Positions 40,422-49,907 of a stretch of 64,000 nt of DNA are shown piece by piece (the first letter of the stretch is position 1; every line of letters starts with the position of its first letter). The notes under the pieces were generated by a model. It saw nothing but the letters and a program-made list of their open reading frames with translations. It ran no database searches and was not told the origin of the DNA. The translations under genes and the position numbers were made by a program. Source of the DNA: DAOUJI01 sp965219565 (GTDB lineage: Bacteria > Chloroflexota > Dehalococcoidia > Lucifugimonadales > JAGWBF01); assembly GCA_965219565.1 (NCBI GenBank), contig OZ244780.1, positions 2,232,001 to 2,296,000 on the forward strand. Direction: 5' to 3'.

Positions 40422-41654
40422 CTACGCCGAGAGGTAAGGGGGCTTTTGCGCGATTCCCGCCTCTATAAGCGCCGCTGCCTCATCATCCGAATAGCCCGCT
40501 TGTACCAGGACTTCCTCGGTGTGCTCTCCCAGCTTTGGAGCACGGCTCCGGATTCGTCCGGGGGTCTCGGACAGTTTTACCGGAATGCCGATGTTCTTCA
40601 CCACGCCCAACTCAGGATCTGAAAGCTCCACCAGCATCTCCCTGTCCAGCACATGGGGGTCGGAATAGACCTGAGCAATGTCCATGATAGGCCCCGCCGG
40701 GACTCCGGCCGCCTCCAGGACTTCAAGCCAATGCTCCGTGGGCTTTGTCGTGAACGTCTCCTCCAAAATGGACGCCAGTTCCGTTTCCCTCACCTTCCGG
40801 TCAGCGTTGGCAGTAAACCGGGGGTCCTCCAACAGGTCCGGTCTGCCGATGGCTTTGCACATGGCTTCCCAGGTGGACTGGTTTGCTCCACCCAGATTGA
40901 GATGCCCGTCGGCGGTCCGGAGGGCTTGGTAGGGCGCCGACAGTCGGTGGGCTGAACCCAGCGGCCCGGGGATCTCTCCCGTGGCGAAATACACAGACGA
41001 CTCCCAGAACGTATAAGCCACCCCGGCTTCCATCAATGACGTGTCCACCAGCTGTCCTTCGCCCGTCTTGAGCCGGTGGATGTAGGCTGTGAGCACACCG
41101 TAAGCCGCGTACATCCCCGCCGTCAGGTCCGTGATGGGCACTCCCACCTTCACCGGAGGGCCGTCGGGGGTCCCGGTGACGCTCATGATGCCGCTCATGC
41201 CCTGGGCCACCAGGTCGAATCCTCCCCGGCGGCTGTACGGCCCCGTCTGGCCGAAACCCGACACCGAACAGTAGACCAGAGCCGGATTCAACCTCGTTAG
41301 GTCTTTATATCCCAGGCCCAGCCGGCCCATGACGCCCGGACGGAAGTTTTCGGCCACCACGTCTGCCTCTTCCGCCAATCGCAGGAAGACCTTTTTGCCC
41401 TCCTCAGTCCGTAGATCGAGCGCAATGCTCCTCTTGTTGCGGTTCACGGCCAGGAAAGCGGCCGACCAGTCCTGGATGAAGGGCGGGCCCAACCGTCGTG
41501 CGTCGTCTCCCCCGTTGGGCTTCTCCACTTTTATCACGTCGGCGCCCATGTCCGCCAGGAGCAGCGTACAGAAGGGTCCAGCCATGATTTGTGTGCAGTC
41601 AACCACCTTGAGGCCGCTCAAAGCTCCAGTGACGGGCGGCATGTTGTCTGGCAT
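40422..41654 (-). CDS. CaiB/BaiF family CoA-transferase
   Basis: A 410-residue class III CoA-transferase. The conserved start is LSGLKVVDCTQIMAGPFCTL with LADMGADVIKVEKPNGGDDAR, and the catalytic Asp lies in KVGVPITDLTAGMYAAYGVL. The C-terminal part (GHLNLGGANQSTWEAMCKAIG, AAGVPAGPIMDIAQV) completes the interlocked fold. It activates an organic acid by moving CoA between acids. Likely substrates are dicarboxylic or aromatic acids fed to the enoyl-CoA hydratases of this window. Confidence 0.93.
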   Translation of the reverse strand: MPDNMPPVTGALSGLKVVDCTQIMAGPFCTLLLADMGADVIKVEKPNGGDDARRLGPPFIQDWSAAFLAVNRNKRSIALDLRTEEGKKVFLRLAEEADVVAENFRPGVMGRLGLGYKDLTRLNPALVYCSVSGFGQTGPYSRRGGFDLVAQGMSGIMSVTGTPDGPPVKVGVPITDLTAGMYAAYGVLTAYIHRLKTGEGQLVDTSLMEAGVAYTFWESSVYFATGEIPGPLGSAHRLSAPYQALRTADGHLNLGGANQSTWEAMCKAIGRPDLLEDPRFTANADRKVRETELASILEETFTTKPTEHWLEVLEAAGVPAGPIMDIAQVYSDPHVLDREMLVELSDPELGVVKNIGIPVKLSETPGRIRSRAPKLGEHTEEVLVQAGYSDDEAAALIEAGIAQKPPYLSA

Positions 41655-41814
41655 CGGGTTTTCTCCATGCTGAGTTTATGGCAGGTCATTATATCAAGGG
41701 GCGACGGGCAGGACAGGACGCAATGACGCAGTGACGCAAAGGCAAAGGAACGGCGTCCTGATTTCACGACAATGGCGCCGGCCGGACACCGGGTGGGGAA
41801 TATCCATGTGCGTA

Positions 41815-41820
41815 TATAAT
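41815..41820 (+). promoter_or_regulatory. -10 box of methyltransferase gene
   Basis: TATAAT 57 bases before the ATG at 41877, without a recognisable -35 box. Confidence 0.35.
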
Positions 41821-41876
41821 GCGTTGGGTTGTGCGGTGCACACCTGCGGAAGCGACGGCGCAGACGGGAGCAAGCG

Positions 41877-42748
41877 ATGCCAGGCGTCAAAGAGGTAAAA
41901 GAGCTGATAGCAAGCGCCTCACAGCTTAAAGAGTTGATTGACATGCCCCAGCCCGTCTTGGGCGACTCTCCCGGGCGCAAAGCTGTCTGCTCCACCCTCT
42001 ATGAGTCCCCGATTGTGCGGCTGCTGCTGGGCGAGGCTCTTCACCCAGGTGGACTTAAGCTCACCAGACGTTTGGTCGATCTTATGGAAGTCCAGCACGG
42101 GAGCGCCGTGCTAGACGTGGGCTGCGCGAGAGGGGCCAGCGCCTCAGCAATGGCCCGTACCTTCCAGTGTCGCATGGTGGGCATAGACATGAGCCGAGGG
42201 TCGGTGACCGCGGCCACACGCAGGGTACGGGACAGGAAAACCTCCCACCTGGCGGGGTTCGTCCGCGGAGACGCTGAGCGAATCCCCATTGCCCCTGAAA
42301 GTTTCGACAACGCCATCTGCGAGTGCGCCATGAGCTTGCTGCCCGATAAGGCCAAGTGTGTCGCCGAGATTGCCAAAGCTCTCAAGCCCGGAGGCCGCCT
42401 GGGTGTTAGCGACGTTGCCGTGCAGAACGGGCGTCTGCCGGAGATTCTTCAGGGGATCCTTGGCCAACTGCTGTGCGTCTCATACGCACCGTCGGTGGAA
42501 GGCGGGACCTCCTGAACATCGGTGGCCTGCGGCTGGTACACGAAGAAGAGACCTCTGACTCGATTATCGAACTGCTGAACGACGTTCAGAGGAAGCTCTC
42601 TCCATTGAAGCTGGTCCAGCGGTTCAGCCCAGTGCCCAAGGGCCTGGGCGTCATGCTGCTGGACACCATCGCCGCCGTGGCCGAACTGAAGGCAATGGTA
42701 AACGAAGGGGCAGTCAGCTACAGGCTCTTCATCGCCGAGAAGGGGTGA
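41877..42748 (+). pseudogene. SAM-dependent methyltransferase, frameshifted
   Basis: The first part (41877-42515) has the class I SAM motif VLDVGCARGASASAMA, the GIDMSRGSV strand end and the motif ALKPGGRLGVSDVAV. It ends out of frame in APSVEGGTS. The missing C-terminus continues in another frame as RDLLNIGGLRLVHEEETSDS and ends at 42748. One base appears missing near 42503-42508; restoring it gives SVEGxRDLLNIGG, as expected in the family. The full protein would have about 290 residues. ATG 41877 follows GGGAG. Confidence 0.75.
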
Positions 42749-42862
42749 GGCAGCAGGGAGACATACAATGGAGGTGACCTTTGGGCAGTAGAAAGACTCA
42801 CAGCGGCGTGGAGAAGGTTTACGCAGCAGCCGCCTGTATTCCGGCCTGGTAGGAGGCAAACT

Positions 42863-44938
42863 ATGACTACTACGCAAGCGACAGACGAACAGCGGCCCTA
42901 CTGGTTTGTGGGGGCATTCTTTGGAGGCACAGACGATCAGACCGACCGGTTTCTGCGGGAAGGCATCTGGGAAAACGGTTATCAATTGCAGGGAGACGGC
43001 AGATACTTTGACCAGGTAATTGCCATGCGGCCCGGGGACTGCATCGCAATCAAGTCAACATATGTACGAAAGAACGGCGTCCCGTTCGACAATGACGGGC
43101 GTGACGTTTCGACAATGGCGATCAAAGCGGTCTGAACAATTACGAGAAACATTGGAGACGGTTGCCGTGTTGAGGTCGATTGGACTCCCGTCTACCCAAA
43201 TCGCGAATGGTATTTCTACACTTACCAGCCGACCATCTGGCAAGTGCGGCCGGGCGAAGGGACAATACCGTGGGCGGCTGATGCGTTGATTCGCTTTGCC
43301 TTCGATAATCAGCCGCAGGATTACCAGGGGTTCTTGGAACGGTGGGGTTGGCTCGATGGTGATCTCGGAGACGCAACGCCGCCCGACCTCTGGGATGAGT
43401 TCGTCAGACGCGCCAAAGAGTACGTCGACTCGGGCAGGTTGGAAGAGGAGGAGATTGAATATAAAGTTGAGATAAGTCAGGCTCTGTCCGTAGCGCGGAA
43501 AGCTGTGCTCGCCAGAGCAGACAACTGGCCCAGTCTTATGAAGAGTGGGGTTATCAAGAATCAAAACAACCTCATCCATTTTACGCAACTGGACAACTTC
43601 CGGAATTGGGTCGATGAATCCCCCCACGAGGCGATACGGGCGTTGGAAGCACTTTGGACTCAGCGCGATTCCCCCGTTGCAGATCGGATCGATGGTTTTT
43701 GCAACATATTCCCCAAGTCTGTGACAAGCGGCTCAGGGACCAGAATGAACGTCACATCCGTGCTGCTTATGGGGGTTGATGTCGAGCAATACCCCCCGTT
43801 CAGAGTGCGTTTTTTCGAGGAGTCTTACAAGCGTGTTGAGTATCCGGAGCCGGACCGCGACGGGGACGAGGCCGCCTTGTATGAACACGCGCTAGGCTTC
43901 CTGGATCGCTTTATTGAAGAGGCGGCAAAGCGCGGGCTCGAGTTGAGACATCGACTCGACGCCCAGTCTGTAATGTGGGGAATGCCTCAACATGGGCCGC
44001 CGCCGCCCCCTGAACCCACCAATTTAGAATCCTTGGCAGTACAGGTATATCTCCCCGTCGAGTTCCTAACAGAGATAGAGACGCTGCTCACGGAGAAGAA
44101 GCAGGTCATATTCCAGGGGCCTCCGGGCACGGGCAAGACGTACCTGGCGCAGAAGTTGGCCGAGCATCTGGCTGAGTCCACGGACCGGGTCACGCTGGTG
44201 CAGTTCCACCCCTCCTACGCCTACGAGGACTTCGTACAAGGTTTCCGGCCTGCGTTCTTGGATGGGCAGCCGGGGTTTGATTTGCGCAGTGGCCCTCTGC
44301 TCAGAGCTGCGGAGGACGCACGGTCGGAGCCGGACGCCAAACACATCCTTATTATCGACGAGATAAACCGGGGCAACATCGCCAAGGTGTTCGGGGAACT
44401 GTATTTCCTGCTGGAGTACCGGGACAGGGAGATGGACCTCCAGTATTCGGACGAGCCGTTTTCGCTGCCCGACAACCTATACATCATCGGGACGATGAAC
44501 ACAGCTGACCGTTCCATCGCCCTGGTGGACTTGGCCCTACGGCGGCGGTTCTACTTCCAGATGTTCCACCCGGATGACGAGCCGGTGAAAAGCGTTCTCA
44601 GGAAATGGCTGCGTCAAAATGCGCACGAGATGGAGTGGGTGGCCGACGTGGTTGAACGCACCAACAAGCTGTTGGAGGACGACCGCCACGCCGCCATCGG
44701 GCCGAGCTACTTCATGAAGGAAAGACTCGACGAAGCTGCCGTTAAACGCATCTGGGAACACGGCGTTCTCCCGTATATAGAGGAACGTCGGTTCGGGGGA
44801 GATGCGGTGAGTGACGAGTTCGATCTCGATAGGCTGCGCAATGTGGGAGCTCCTACTACTGATCAGGAGGACGGCGACGAAGAGGTAGACAACGCTGCCG
44901 AAAGCCACGACGATAGCGTGAATGATGCGTCAGCTTAA
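42863..44938 (+). CDS. mcrB: McrB-like AAA+ subunit of type IV restriction system, with one in-frame TGA
   Basis: From ATG 42863, which follows an ideal AGGAGG, the frame gives an N-terminal DNA-recognition region (YWFVGAFFGGTDDQ, MRPGDCIAIKSTYVRKNG), a TGA at codon 91 (43133-43135), then TITRNIGDGCRVEVDW and the McrB motor: Walker A FQGPPGTGKTYLAQKLAEHL (about residue 419), Walker B ILIIDEINRGNIAKVFGELY and GTMNTADRSIALVDLALRRR. The TGA takes the place of Gly (KAxG in relatives), one base change from GGA. The downstream piece alone could start near 43244 but would lack target recognition. mcrC overlaps by 17 bases. Confidence 0.88.
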
Positions 44939-46205
44939 TCTACAGGAGCACCAGCCTAGCCAGCCAGTCGACCTTAGCCATTGTGAGCTCGACACGCTGT
45001 TGGCTGAGTCGAAAACTCTCCAGATTTCCATCACTCCGGTTGCGGGCATTGACGGCGCCTATCTGCTTACGCCCGGTTCCATCGTAGGGGCTGTTGAAAT
45101 CGGCGACTTGTCAGTGTTGATTCAGCCCAAGATTGGCATCCCAGGGTTGCTGTCGCTGGCGTGCTACGCAATGAACGTTTACAGGCTCCAGGACGGGAGG
45201 CTGTTCAACTTCAAAGAGCACGTGGCCCTGCCTGACGCTCTCGCCCTTGCGCTTACAGCCGCAGCCCGACGGGCTTTCTCGCGAGGACTGCTCCACGGCT
45301 ACATCTCCGAGGAAGATGCGCTTCACACCGTCCGGGGGCGGATCAGGTTCGACGACCAGATACGGCGCAGGTTTGGCGTCCCACTGCCAGTGGAGGTCCG
45401 ATATGACGAATTCACTGACGACATATTGTCTAATCGCCTGGTGAAAGCGGCGACTGTGAGGCTGGCAAGAATGCGGTTGCGTTCCCGGGACGCACGTCGG
45501 GGCATGGCATGGATCGCCGGGACGCTGGACAACATCTCCCTGGTTGAATTCCCACCGCAAAATGTGCCGGAGGTCCCTATCGATCGTCTGACCGAGCACT
45601 ACAGGGACGCGGTTGCGATGTCGCGGCTCATTCTGCGGTATGGAGCGTTCGAAGCCGGGCGCGGCAACGTCAGAGCATCCGGGTTCTTGATGGACATGAA
45701 CGCAGTCTTCCAGGAATTCGTGACGCAGTCGTTGCGGGATACTCTTGGGGTCTCCGCCGACGATTTCAGGGAGCGCAGCGTCCCGTCCCTGGACATCGGT
45801 GGTCAAGTGGGACTCAGGCCGGACCTAGTGTGGCGTCAAGGGACATCCTACACGTTCGTAGGCGACGCCAAGTACAAGAACCTTGCCAGCGACGTCATAC
45901 CCAACGCAGACTTGTACCAACTCCTCGCTTATGCCACGGCCCTCAACCTGCCGGGCGGGATCCTCATCTACGCCCAAGGAGAGGCGGACACGGCTACATA
46001 TCAGGTCCGTCACTCCGGCAAACGGCTTGAGGTGGCGGCGCTGGACTTGTCGGGCGGGCTTGAAGAGACACTCAAGCGGGTTGCGCATCTGGCGATCAGG
46101 GTAAGGGAACTGAGAGATGAGGCGCGGGGTCTACCGCCCTTGACCGCTCGTCCTGAGCGCACGTCTTCCCCCGTTCACGTTGAGCTTGTCGGAGCGTCGC
46201 AGTGA
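44922..46205 (+). CDS. mcrC: McrC-like nuclease subunit
   Basis: A 427-residue partner of the McrB motor. It has the N-terminal beta region (TPGSIVGAVEIGDLSVLIQPKI), the conserved HYRDAVAMSRLIL helix, and a PD-(D/E)XK nuclease core with Asp in VGLRPDLVWRQG and the D-x-K in TFVGDAKYKN. The start ATG 44922 lies inside the end of mcrB. It would cut DNA carrying modified bases only with a working McrB. Confidence 0.92.
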   Translation: MMRQLNLQEHQPSQPVDLSHCELDTLLAESKTLQISITPVAGIDGAYLLTPGSIVGAVEIGDLSVLIQPKIGIPGLLSLACYAMNVYRLQDGRLFNFKEHVALPDALALALTAAARRAFSRGLLHGYISEEDALHTVRGRIRFDDQIRRRFGVPLPVEVRYDEFTDDILSNRLVKAATVRLARMRLRSRDARRGMAWIAGTLDNISLVEFPPQNVPEVPIDRLTEHYRDAVAMSRLILRYGAFEAGRGNVRASGFLMDMNAVFQEFVTQSLRDTLGVSADDFRERSVPSLDIGGQVGLRPDLVWRQGTSYTFVGDAKYKNLASDVIPNADLYQLLAYATALNLPGGILIYAQGEADTATYQVRHSGKRLEVAALDLSGGLEETLKRVAHLAIRVRELRDEARGLPPLTARPERTSSPVHVELVGASQ

Positions 46206-46220
46206 ACTGGGGGAGTCCTC

Positions 46221-46257
46221 AGCCCTCACCCCAACCCTCTCCCAGCGGGAGAGTGGG
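46221..46257. repeat. dispersed palindromic repeat
   Basis: CCCTCACCCCAACCCTCTCCC followed by AGCGGGAGAGTGGGG, the reverse orientation of the copy at 36.0 kb, in the convergent mcrC-asnS gap. Confidence 0.75.
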
Positions 46258-46267
46258 GAAGACAGAG

Positions 46268-46304
46268 TGCCTTTCCTCTGTGGGGGAAGTTTAGGTTGGG
46301 GCAG
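46268..46304. repeat. dispersed palindromic repeat, short form
   Basis: CTTTCCTCTGTGGGGGAAG core followed by TTTAGGTTGGGGC, a second copy placed 10 bases after the previous one. Confidence 0.6.
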
Positions 46305-46315
46305 ACACGCCCCGC

Positions 46316-47701
46316 CTAGAAGCGGGCGTTGCCGGGGGTGCGGGGGAAGGGGATTACGTCGCGGATGTTCTGGAGTCCGGTGATGAACTGGACTGTGCGC
46401 TCGAATCCCAGGCCGAACCCGGAGTGGGGCACGGAGCCGTAGCGGCGCAGGTCCAGGTACCACCAGTAGTCTTCCTGGTTGAGACCCAACTCCCCCATCC
46501 GCTCCAGTAGAGCTTCCTGGCTGTCCTCACGCTGGCTGCCTCCGATGATTTCCCCAAGGCGGGGCACCAGCACGTCCATCGCCCGCACCGTCCTGCCGTC
46601 GGCGTTCTGCTTCATGTAGAAGGCCTTGATTTCCCTGGGGTAGTCGGTGAGGACCACGGGCCTGCCAACGTGCTTCTCCGTGAGATACCGTTCGTGCTCC
46701 GACTGGAGGTCCAAGCCCCACTGCACGGGAAACTCGAAAGACTCGCCGGAGCGCGTGAGAATGTCGACGGCCTCGGTGTAGGTCATGCGCTCGAAGTTGG
46801 AATTGACGATGCCTTCCAGGGTTGATATGGCCGTCTCATCGACCCACTTGTTGAAGAAAGCCATGTCCTCCGGGCAGTGTTCCAGCACGTGGGAGAAGAC
46901 ATGCTTGAGAAACTCCTCGGCCAGCTCGGCCAAGCAGTCCAACTCGCAAAAGGCCACTTCCGGCTCGACCATCCAGAACTCGGCCAGGTGGCGGGAGGTG
47001 TTGGAGTTTTCAGAGCGGAAGGTTGGGCCGAAAGTGTAGACGTTGGAAAGCGCCAGGGCGAATATCTCCGCCTCCAGCTGGCCGCTTACCGTCAGGTAGG
47101 CTGGGCCTCCGAAGAAGTCGAGGCTCTCGTCTATGGCGCCGTCCACTCGGGGCGGGTCGTTTATGTCAAGCGTGGTCACGCGGAACATGGCGCCGGCTCC
47201 CTCGGCGTCGCTTCCGGTGATGATGGGCGTCTGGACGTAGAGGAATCCCTTGCTCTGGAAGAAGCTATGAATGGCGAAAGCTGCGGAGCTCCTGACTCTG
47301 GCTGTGGCGCCCAGTGTGTTGGTGCGGGGACGCAGGTGGGCAATCTCCCGTAGGAACTCCAGGGTGTGCCGCTTCTTCTGTAACGGATAGGTGTCCGGGT
47401 CCGCCGTTCCCAGCAACTCCACTGCCTCTGCCTTCAGCTCGAACCTCTGACCCTTCCCAAGGGACTCAACCAGCGTTCCCTCGACGCTTACGCTGCAGCC
47501 GGTGGTAAGGGATTCCACAAGGTCATAACCCTGTGTGGACTCGTCGGCCACCACCTGTAGGTCGGACAGGCTGGAGCCGTCGTTGACCTGGATGAAGGCG
47601 ACGGTCTTGGAGATACGGCGGGTCTTCACCCAACCCTGGACGAGGAACCGGCCTCCCGCGGAGTCTTGTCTTGTGATTTCAGTTATCGGGGTGCGCTTCA
47701 T
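46316..47701 (-). CDS. asnS: asparaginyl-tRNA synthetase
   Basis: A class IIb synthetase of 461 residues. It has the OB-fold anticodon domain (FLVQGWVKTRRISKTVAFIQV), motif 2 as GPTFRSENSNTSRHLAEFWM and the motif 3 region GFGLGFERTVQFITGLQNIRD, with the Asn-type EIIGGSQRE. ATG 47701 is the start. Direct charging of Asn beside gatCA suggests that the amidotransferase here mainly serves Gln-tRNA. Confidence 0.95.
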   Translation of the reverse strand: MKRTPITEITRQDSAGGRFLVQGWVKTRRISKTVAFIQVNDGSSLSDLQVVADESTQGYDLVESLTTGCSVSVEGTLVESLGKGQRFELKAEAVELLGTADPDTYPLQKKRHTLEFLREIAHLRPRTNTLGATARVRSSAAFAIHSFFQSKGFLYVQTPIITGSDAEGAGAMFRVTTLDINDPPRVDGAIDESLDFFGGPAYLTVSGQLEAEIFALALSNVYTFGPTFRSENSNTSRHLAEFWMVEPEVAFCELDCLAELAEEFLKHVFSHVLEHCPEDMAFFNKWVDETAISTLEGIVNSNFERMTYTEAVDILTRSGESFEFPVQWGLDLQSEHERYLTEKHVGRPVVLTDYPREIKAFYMKQNADGRTVRAMDVLVPRLGEIIGGSQREDSQEALLERMGELGLNQEDYWWYLDLRRYGSVPHSGFGLGFERTVQFITGLQNIRDVIPFPRTPGNARF

Positions 47702-47747
47702 GGGCCAATTCTAGCGCTGTCAGCAGGAGCCGCCAAGAACGCCGCCC

Positions 47748-47856
47748 CGCGTCACCCCGAGAGCCCGTAGGGGCGCTCCTCGTGGGCGCCCTTGATCACA
47801 ATCAGAGGACGCGGGTTGGGTAGGCGCCAGGGCAGGCACGAGGTCTGCCCCTACAG
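47748..47856. repeat. imperfect inverted repeat between asnS and gatA
   Basis: Arms built from CCCGTAGGGGCGCTCCTCG and CACGAGGTCTGCCCCTAC flank a GC-rich centre. The structure occupies most of the 149-base gap, and its right arm reaches a few bases into the end of gatA. It is not coding and is likely another mobile-type palindrome. Confidence 0.55.
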
Positions 47857-49320
47857 CGGAGGGCGGGCCTGATGCCAGGTCGTGGACTGCTCGTAGCTGT
47901 ATGCGGCACGAAGCAAAGTCTGCTCCGACAGCGGCGGGCCTATGAGCTGCAGCCCCACCGGCAGCCCTTGGCTGAATCCGCACGGCACCGAAATGGCCGG
48001 AAGTCCCGCCACGTTCACCGGTACCGTGTACACATCACTCAAGTACATCTGGAGCGGGTCGTCCAGTTTCTCGCCTAGCTTAAAGGCCACGGTGGGCGAC
48101 GTGGGGGTCGCCAGGACGTCACAGCTCTCGAACGCTTTTTGGAACTCTTCGATAATCAGAGTGCGCACCTTCTGGGCTTTTAGATAGTAGGCGTCGTAGT
48201 ATCCGGCGGACAGTGCGTAGGCGCCCAGCATGATGCGCCTTTTTACCTCCGGGCCGAATCCACGCTGCCGGGTCTTCTCCATCGCCTCCCACATGTTGTC
48301 TGTGTCCCGGTAGGAGTAGCCGTACTTGACCCCGTCGTACCTGGCCAGGTTGGCGGAGCACTCCGACGGGGCCAGTATGTAGTAACAGGCCAGAGCATAG
48401 GACGCGCTGGGCAAGGATGTTTCGACGACCTGCGCCCCCAGACCTTCCAAATGGGAGACCGCGGCCTCCACGGCCTGTCGGACTCCTTCTTCCATTTCCT
48501 CCGCAAAGTATTCACGGGGCATTCCCACCCTGAGCCCCGATATGCCCCCGGCAAGCCCGGAGGGATAGTCCGGGACCTGGACGGAAAGGGACGTGGAGTC
48601 TCTGGGATCGTGGCCGGCGATGGCTTTCAGGACGAGGGCGCAATCGGTCACGTCCTTGGTGATGGGGCCGATTTGGTCGAAGGAGGAGGCGTAGGCTATA
48701 AGGCCGTACCTGCTCACGAGCCCGTAGGTCGGTTTAATCCCCACCACACCGCAGAGAGAAGCGGGCTGCCGGATGCTGCCGCCGGTGTCGGAGCCAAGGG
48801 CGTAAAGCGCTTCGCCAGCCGCCACCGCCGCTGCTCCACCTCCGCTGCTGCCCCCAGGCACCCGGCCCAGGTCCCAGGGGTTGTGGGTGGGGTGGAACGC
48901 CGAGCTCTCCGTGGAGGAGCCCATGCCGAACTCGTCCATGTTTCCCTTGCCCACCATCACGGCGCCTGCACTGGAAAGCTTCTCCACCACCCCGGCGTCG
49001 TATGTGGGGACGTATTCCTCCAACATCCGGGACGCACAGGTGGTGGCCACTCCCCGGGTGCTTATCAGGTCTTTGATCTGGACGGGCATTCCCGTCAACG
49101 GGCCGCCGTTCCCCTTGACGTTGTCCAGCCGCTGGGCCTGCTCCAGGGCGGCGTCAGCGGTGACGGTCACAAAGGCCCGCACTTGGTCCTCGATCGCATC
49201 GATGCGGTTCAGGCAGGCCCCAACGATGTCGGACGCCTGTATTTCACCCCTATCGACCAGCGCCTGCGCATCATGGATGGTCAAATGGTAAAGCTCGTCA
49301 GAGCGAGCGTTCTCTGACAT
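47851..49320 (-). CDS. gatA: Asp-tRNA(Asn)/Glu-tRNA(Gln) amidotransferase subunit A
   Basis: Amidase that releases ammonia from glutamine for GatB. The 489-residue protein has the Ser-cis-Ser-Lys site: Lys in PVQIKDLISTRG, the Gly/Ser loop VPGGSSGGGAAAVAAGEAL and the nucleophile in GSDTGGSIRQPASLCG. ATG 49320 lies two bases after the gatC stop. gatB is not in the window. The order gatC-gatA-asnS makes an aminoacylation operon. Confidence 0.96.
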   Translation of the reverse strand: MSENARSDELYHLTIHDAQALVDRGEIQASDIVGACLNRIDAIEDQVRAFVTVTADAALEQAQRLDNVKGNGGPLTGMPVQIKDLISTRGVATTCASRMLEEYVPTYDAGVVEKLSSAGAVMVGKGNMDEFGMGSSTESSAFHPTHNPWDLGRVPGGSSGGGAAAVAAGEALYALGSDTGGSIRQPASLCGVVGIKPTYGLVSRYGLIAYASSFDQIGPITKDVTDCALVLKAIAGHDPRDSTSLSVQVPDYPSGLAGGISGLRVGMPREYFAEEMEEGVRQAVEAAVSHLEGLGAQVVETSLPSASYALACYYILAPSECSANLARYDGVKYGYSYRDTDNMWEAMEKTRQRGFGPEVKRRIMLGAYALSAGYYDAYYLKAQKVRTLIIEEFQKAFESCDVLATPTSPTVAFKLGEKLDDPLQMYLSDVYTVPVNVAGLPAISVPCGFSQGLPVGLQLIGPPLSEQTLLRAAYSYEQSTTWHQARPPL

Positions 49321-49322
49321 GG

Positions 49323-49613
49323 TTAGTCTTCCAACACCGCCTTGACGCGAATCAAGTCATTCTCGCTGACCGGAGCATTTGAGAGGATGTTCTCCACAGG
49401 TTCCGACTCCCCCGCCTGGTCTTCCCGCAGCACCGTGTCCAGGGATATGGAGTGGGCTGTAGGCTCGACTCCATCTGTGTCAAGACCCTGCAATGTTTGG
49501 AACAATTCCAGGACCTGGGAAAGCTGCCCCGCCATCAACTCCAGCTCCTCGTCTGTCACGCCGATGCGGCAAAGGGCCGCTATGTGCTGGACTTCATCTC
49601 TGCTCAGGGTCAA
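49323..49613 (-). CDS. gatC: Asp-tRNA(Asn)/Glu-tRNA(Gln) amidotransferase subunit C
   Basis: A 96-residue GatC that clamps GatA to GatB. It has the family start LSRDEVQHIAALCRIGVTDEEL, the helix LSQVLELFQTLQGLDTDGVEP and the end LREDQAGESEPVENILSNAP. It directly precedes gatA, two bases apart. Confidence 0.94.
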   Translation of the reverse strand: MTLSRDEVQHIAALCRIGVTDEELELMAGQLSQVLELFQTLQGLDTDGVEPTAHSISLDTVLREDQAGESEPVENILSNAPVSENDLIRVKAVLED

Positions 49614-49660
49614 GTTAATTCCTTTCGCCGTCCAGGACGATTCAAGCTTGCGCCAGAGCC

Positions 49661-49666
49661 ATTATA
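49661..49666 (-). promoter_or_regulatory. -10 box of gatC-gatA operon
   Basis: TATAAT on the minus strand, 47 bases before the gatC start; the -35 region is weak. Confidence 0.35.
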
Positions 49667-49735
49667 GCCCCTCGTGGAGCGCCGGGCAGTCCCCCATGCC
49701 AGTCGAGTTAGACCGGAAACATGGCAGCCGTCAGC

Positions 49736-49763
49736 TTGACATATAGACACGCCTGAGTAGAAT
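49736..49763 (+). promoter_or_regulatory. promoter of the amidohydrolase gene
   Basis: A perfect TTGACA (49736-49741) and TAGAAT (49758-49763), 16 bases apart, give a 145-base leader before the ATG at 49908. The leader shows no recognised riboswitch. The rest of the 49614-49907 gap holds no gene. Confidence 0.6.
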
Positions 49764-49907
49764 TATTGCATCCGACGCCCGAAACGGCTCCCCGGTTCTT
49801 CTATTCGTTTGGGCATTACACTAACGGCGACAATGGGTGTTTACCGGAACGCCCCGCTGTATTAGACCAAGGGCCCGCGCAGAAAAGGCCCGGACGAGGA
49901 GTTAACA

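Noticed and set aside
20394..43135. Genome-wide UGA recoding (to Gly or Cys)
   Set aside because: Many clear genes here, such as folE, the acyltransferase and the DUF2283 gene, end in TGA at the right place, so UGA is a normal stop.
49614..49907. tRNA gene in the gatC-amidohydrolase gap
   Set aside because: No cloverleaf, no GGTTCGA-like T-loop and no CCA-type end could be found; other gaps were also negative.
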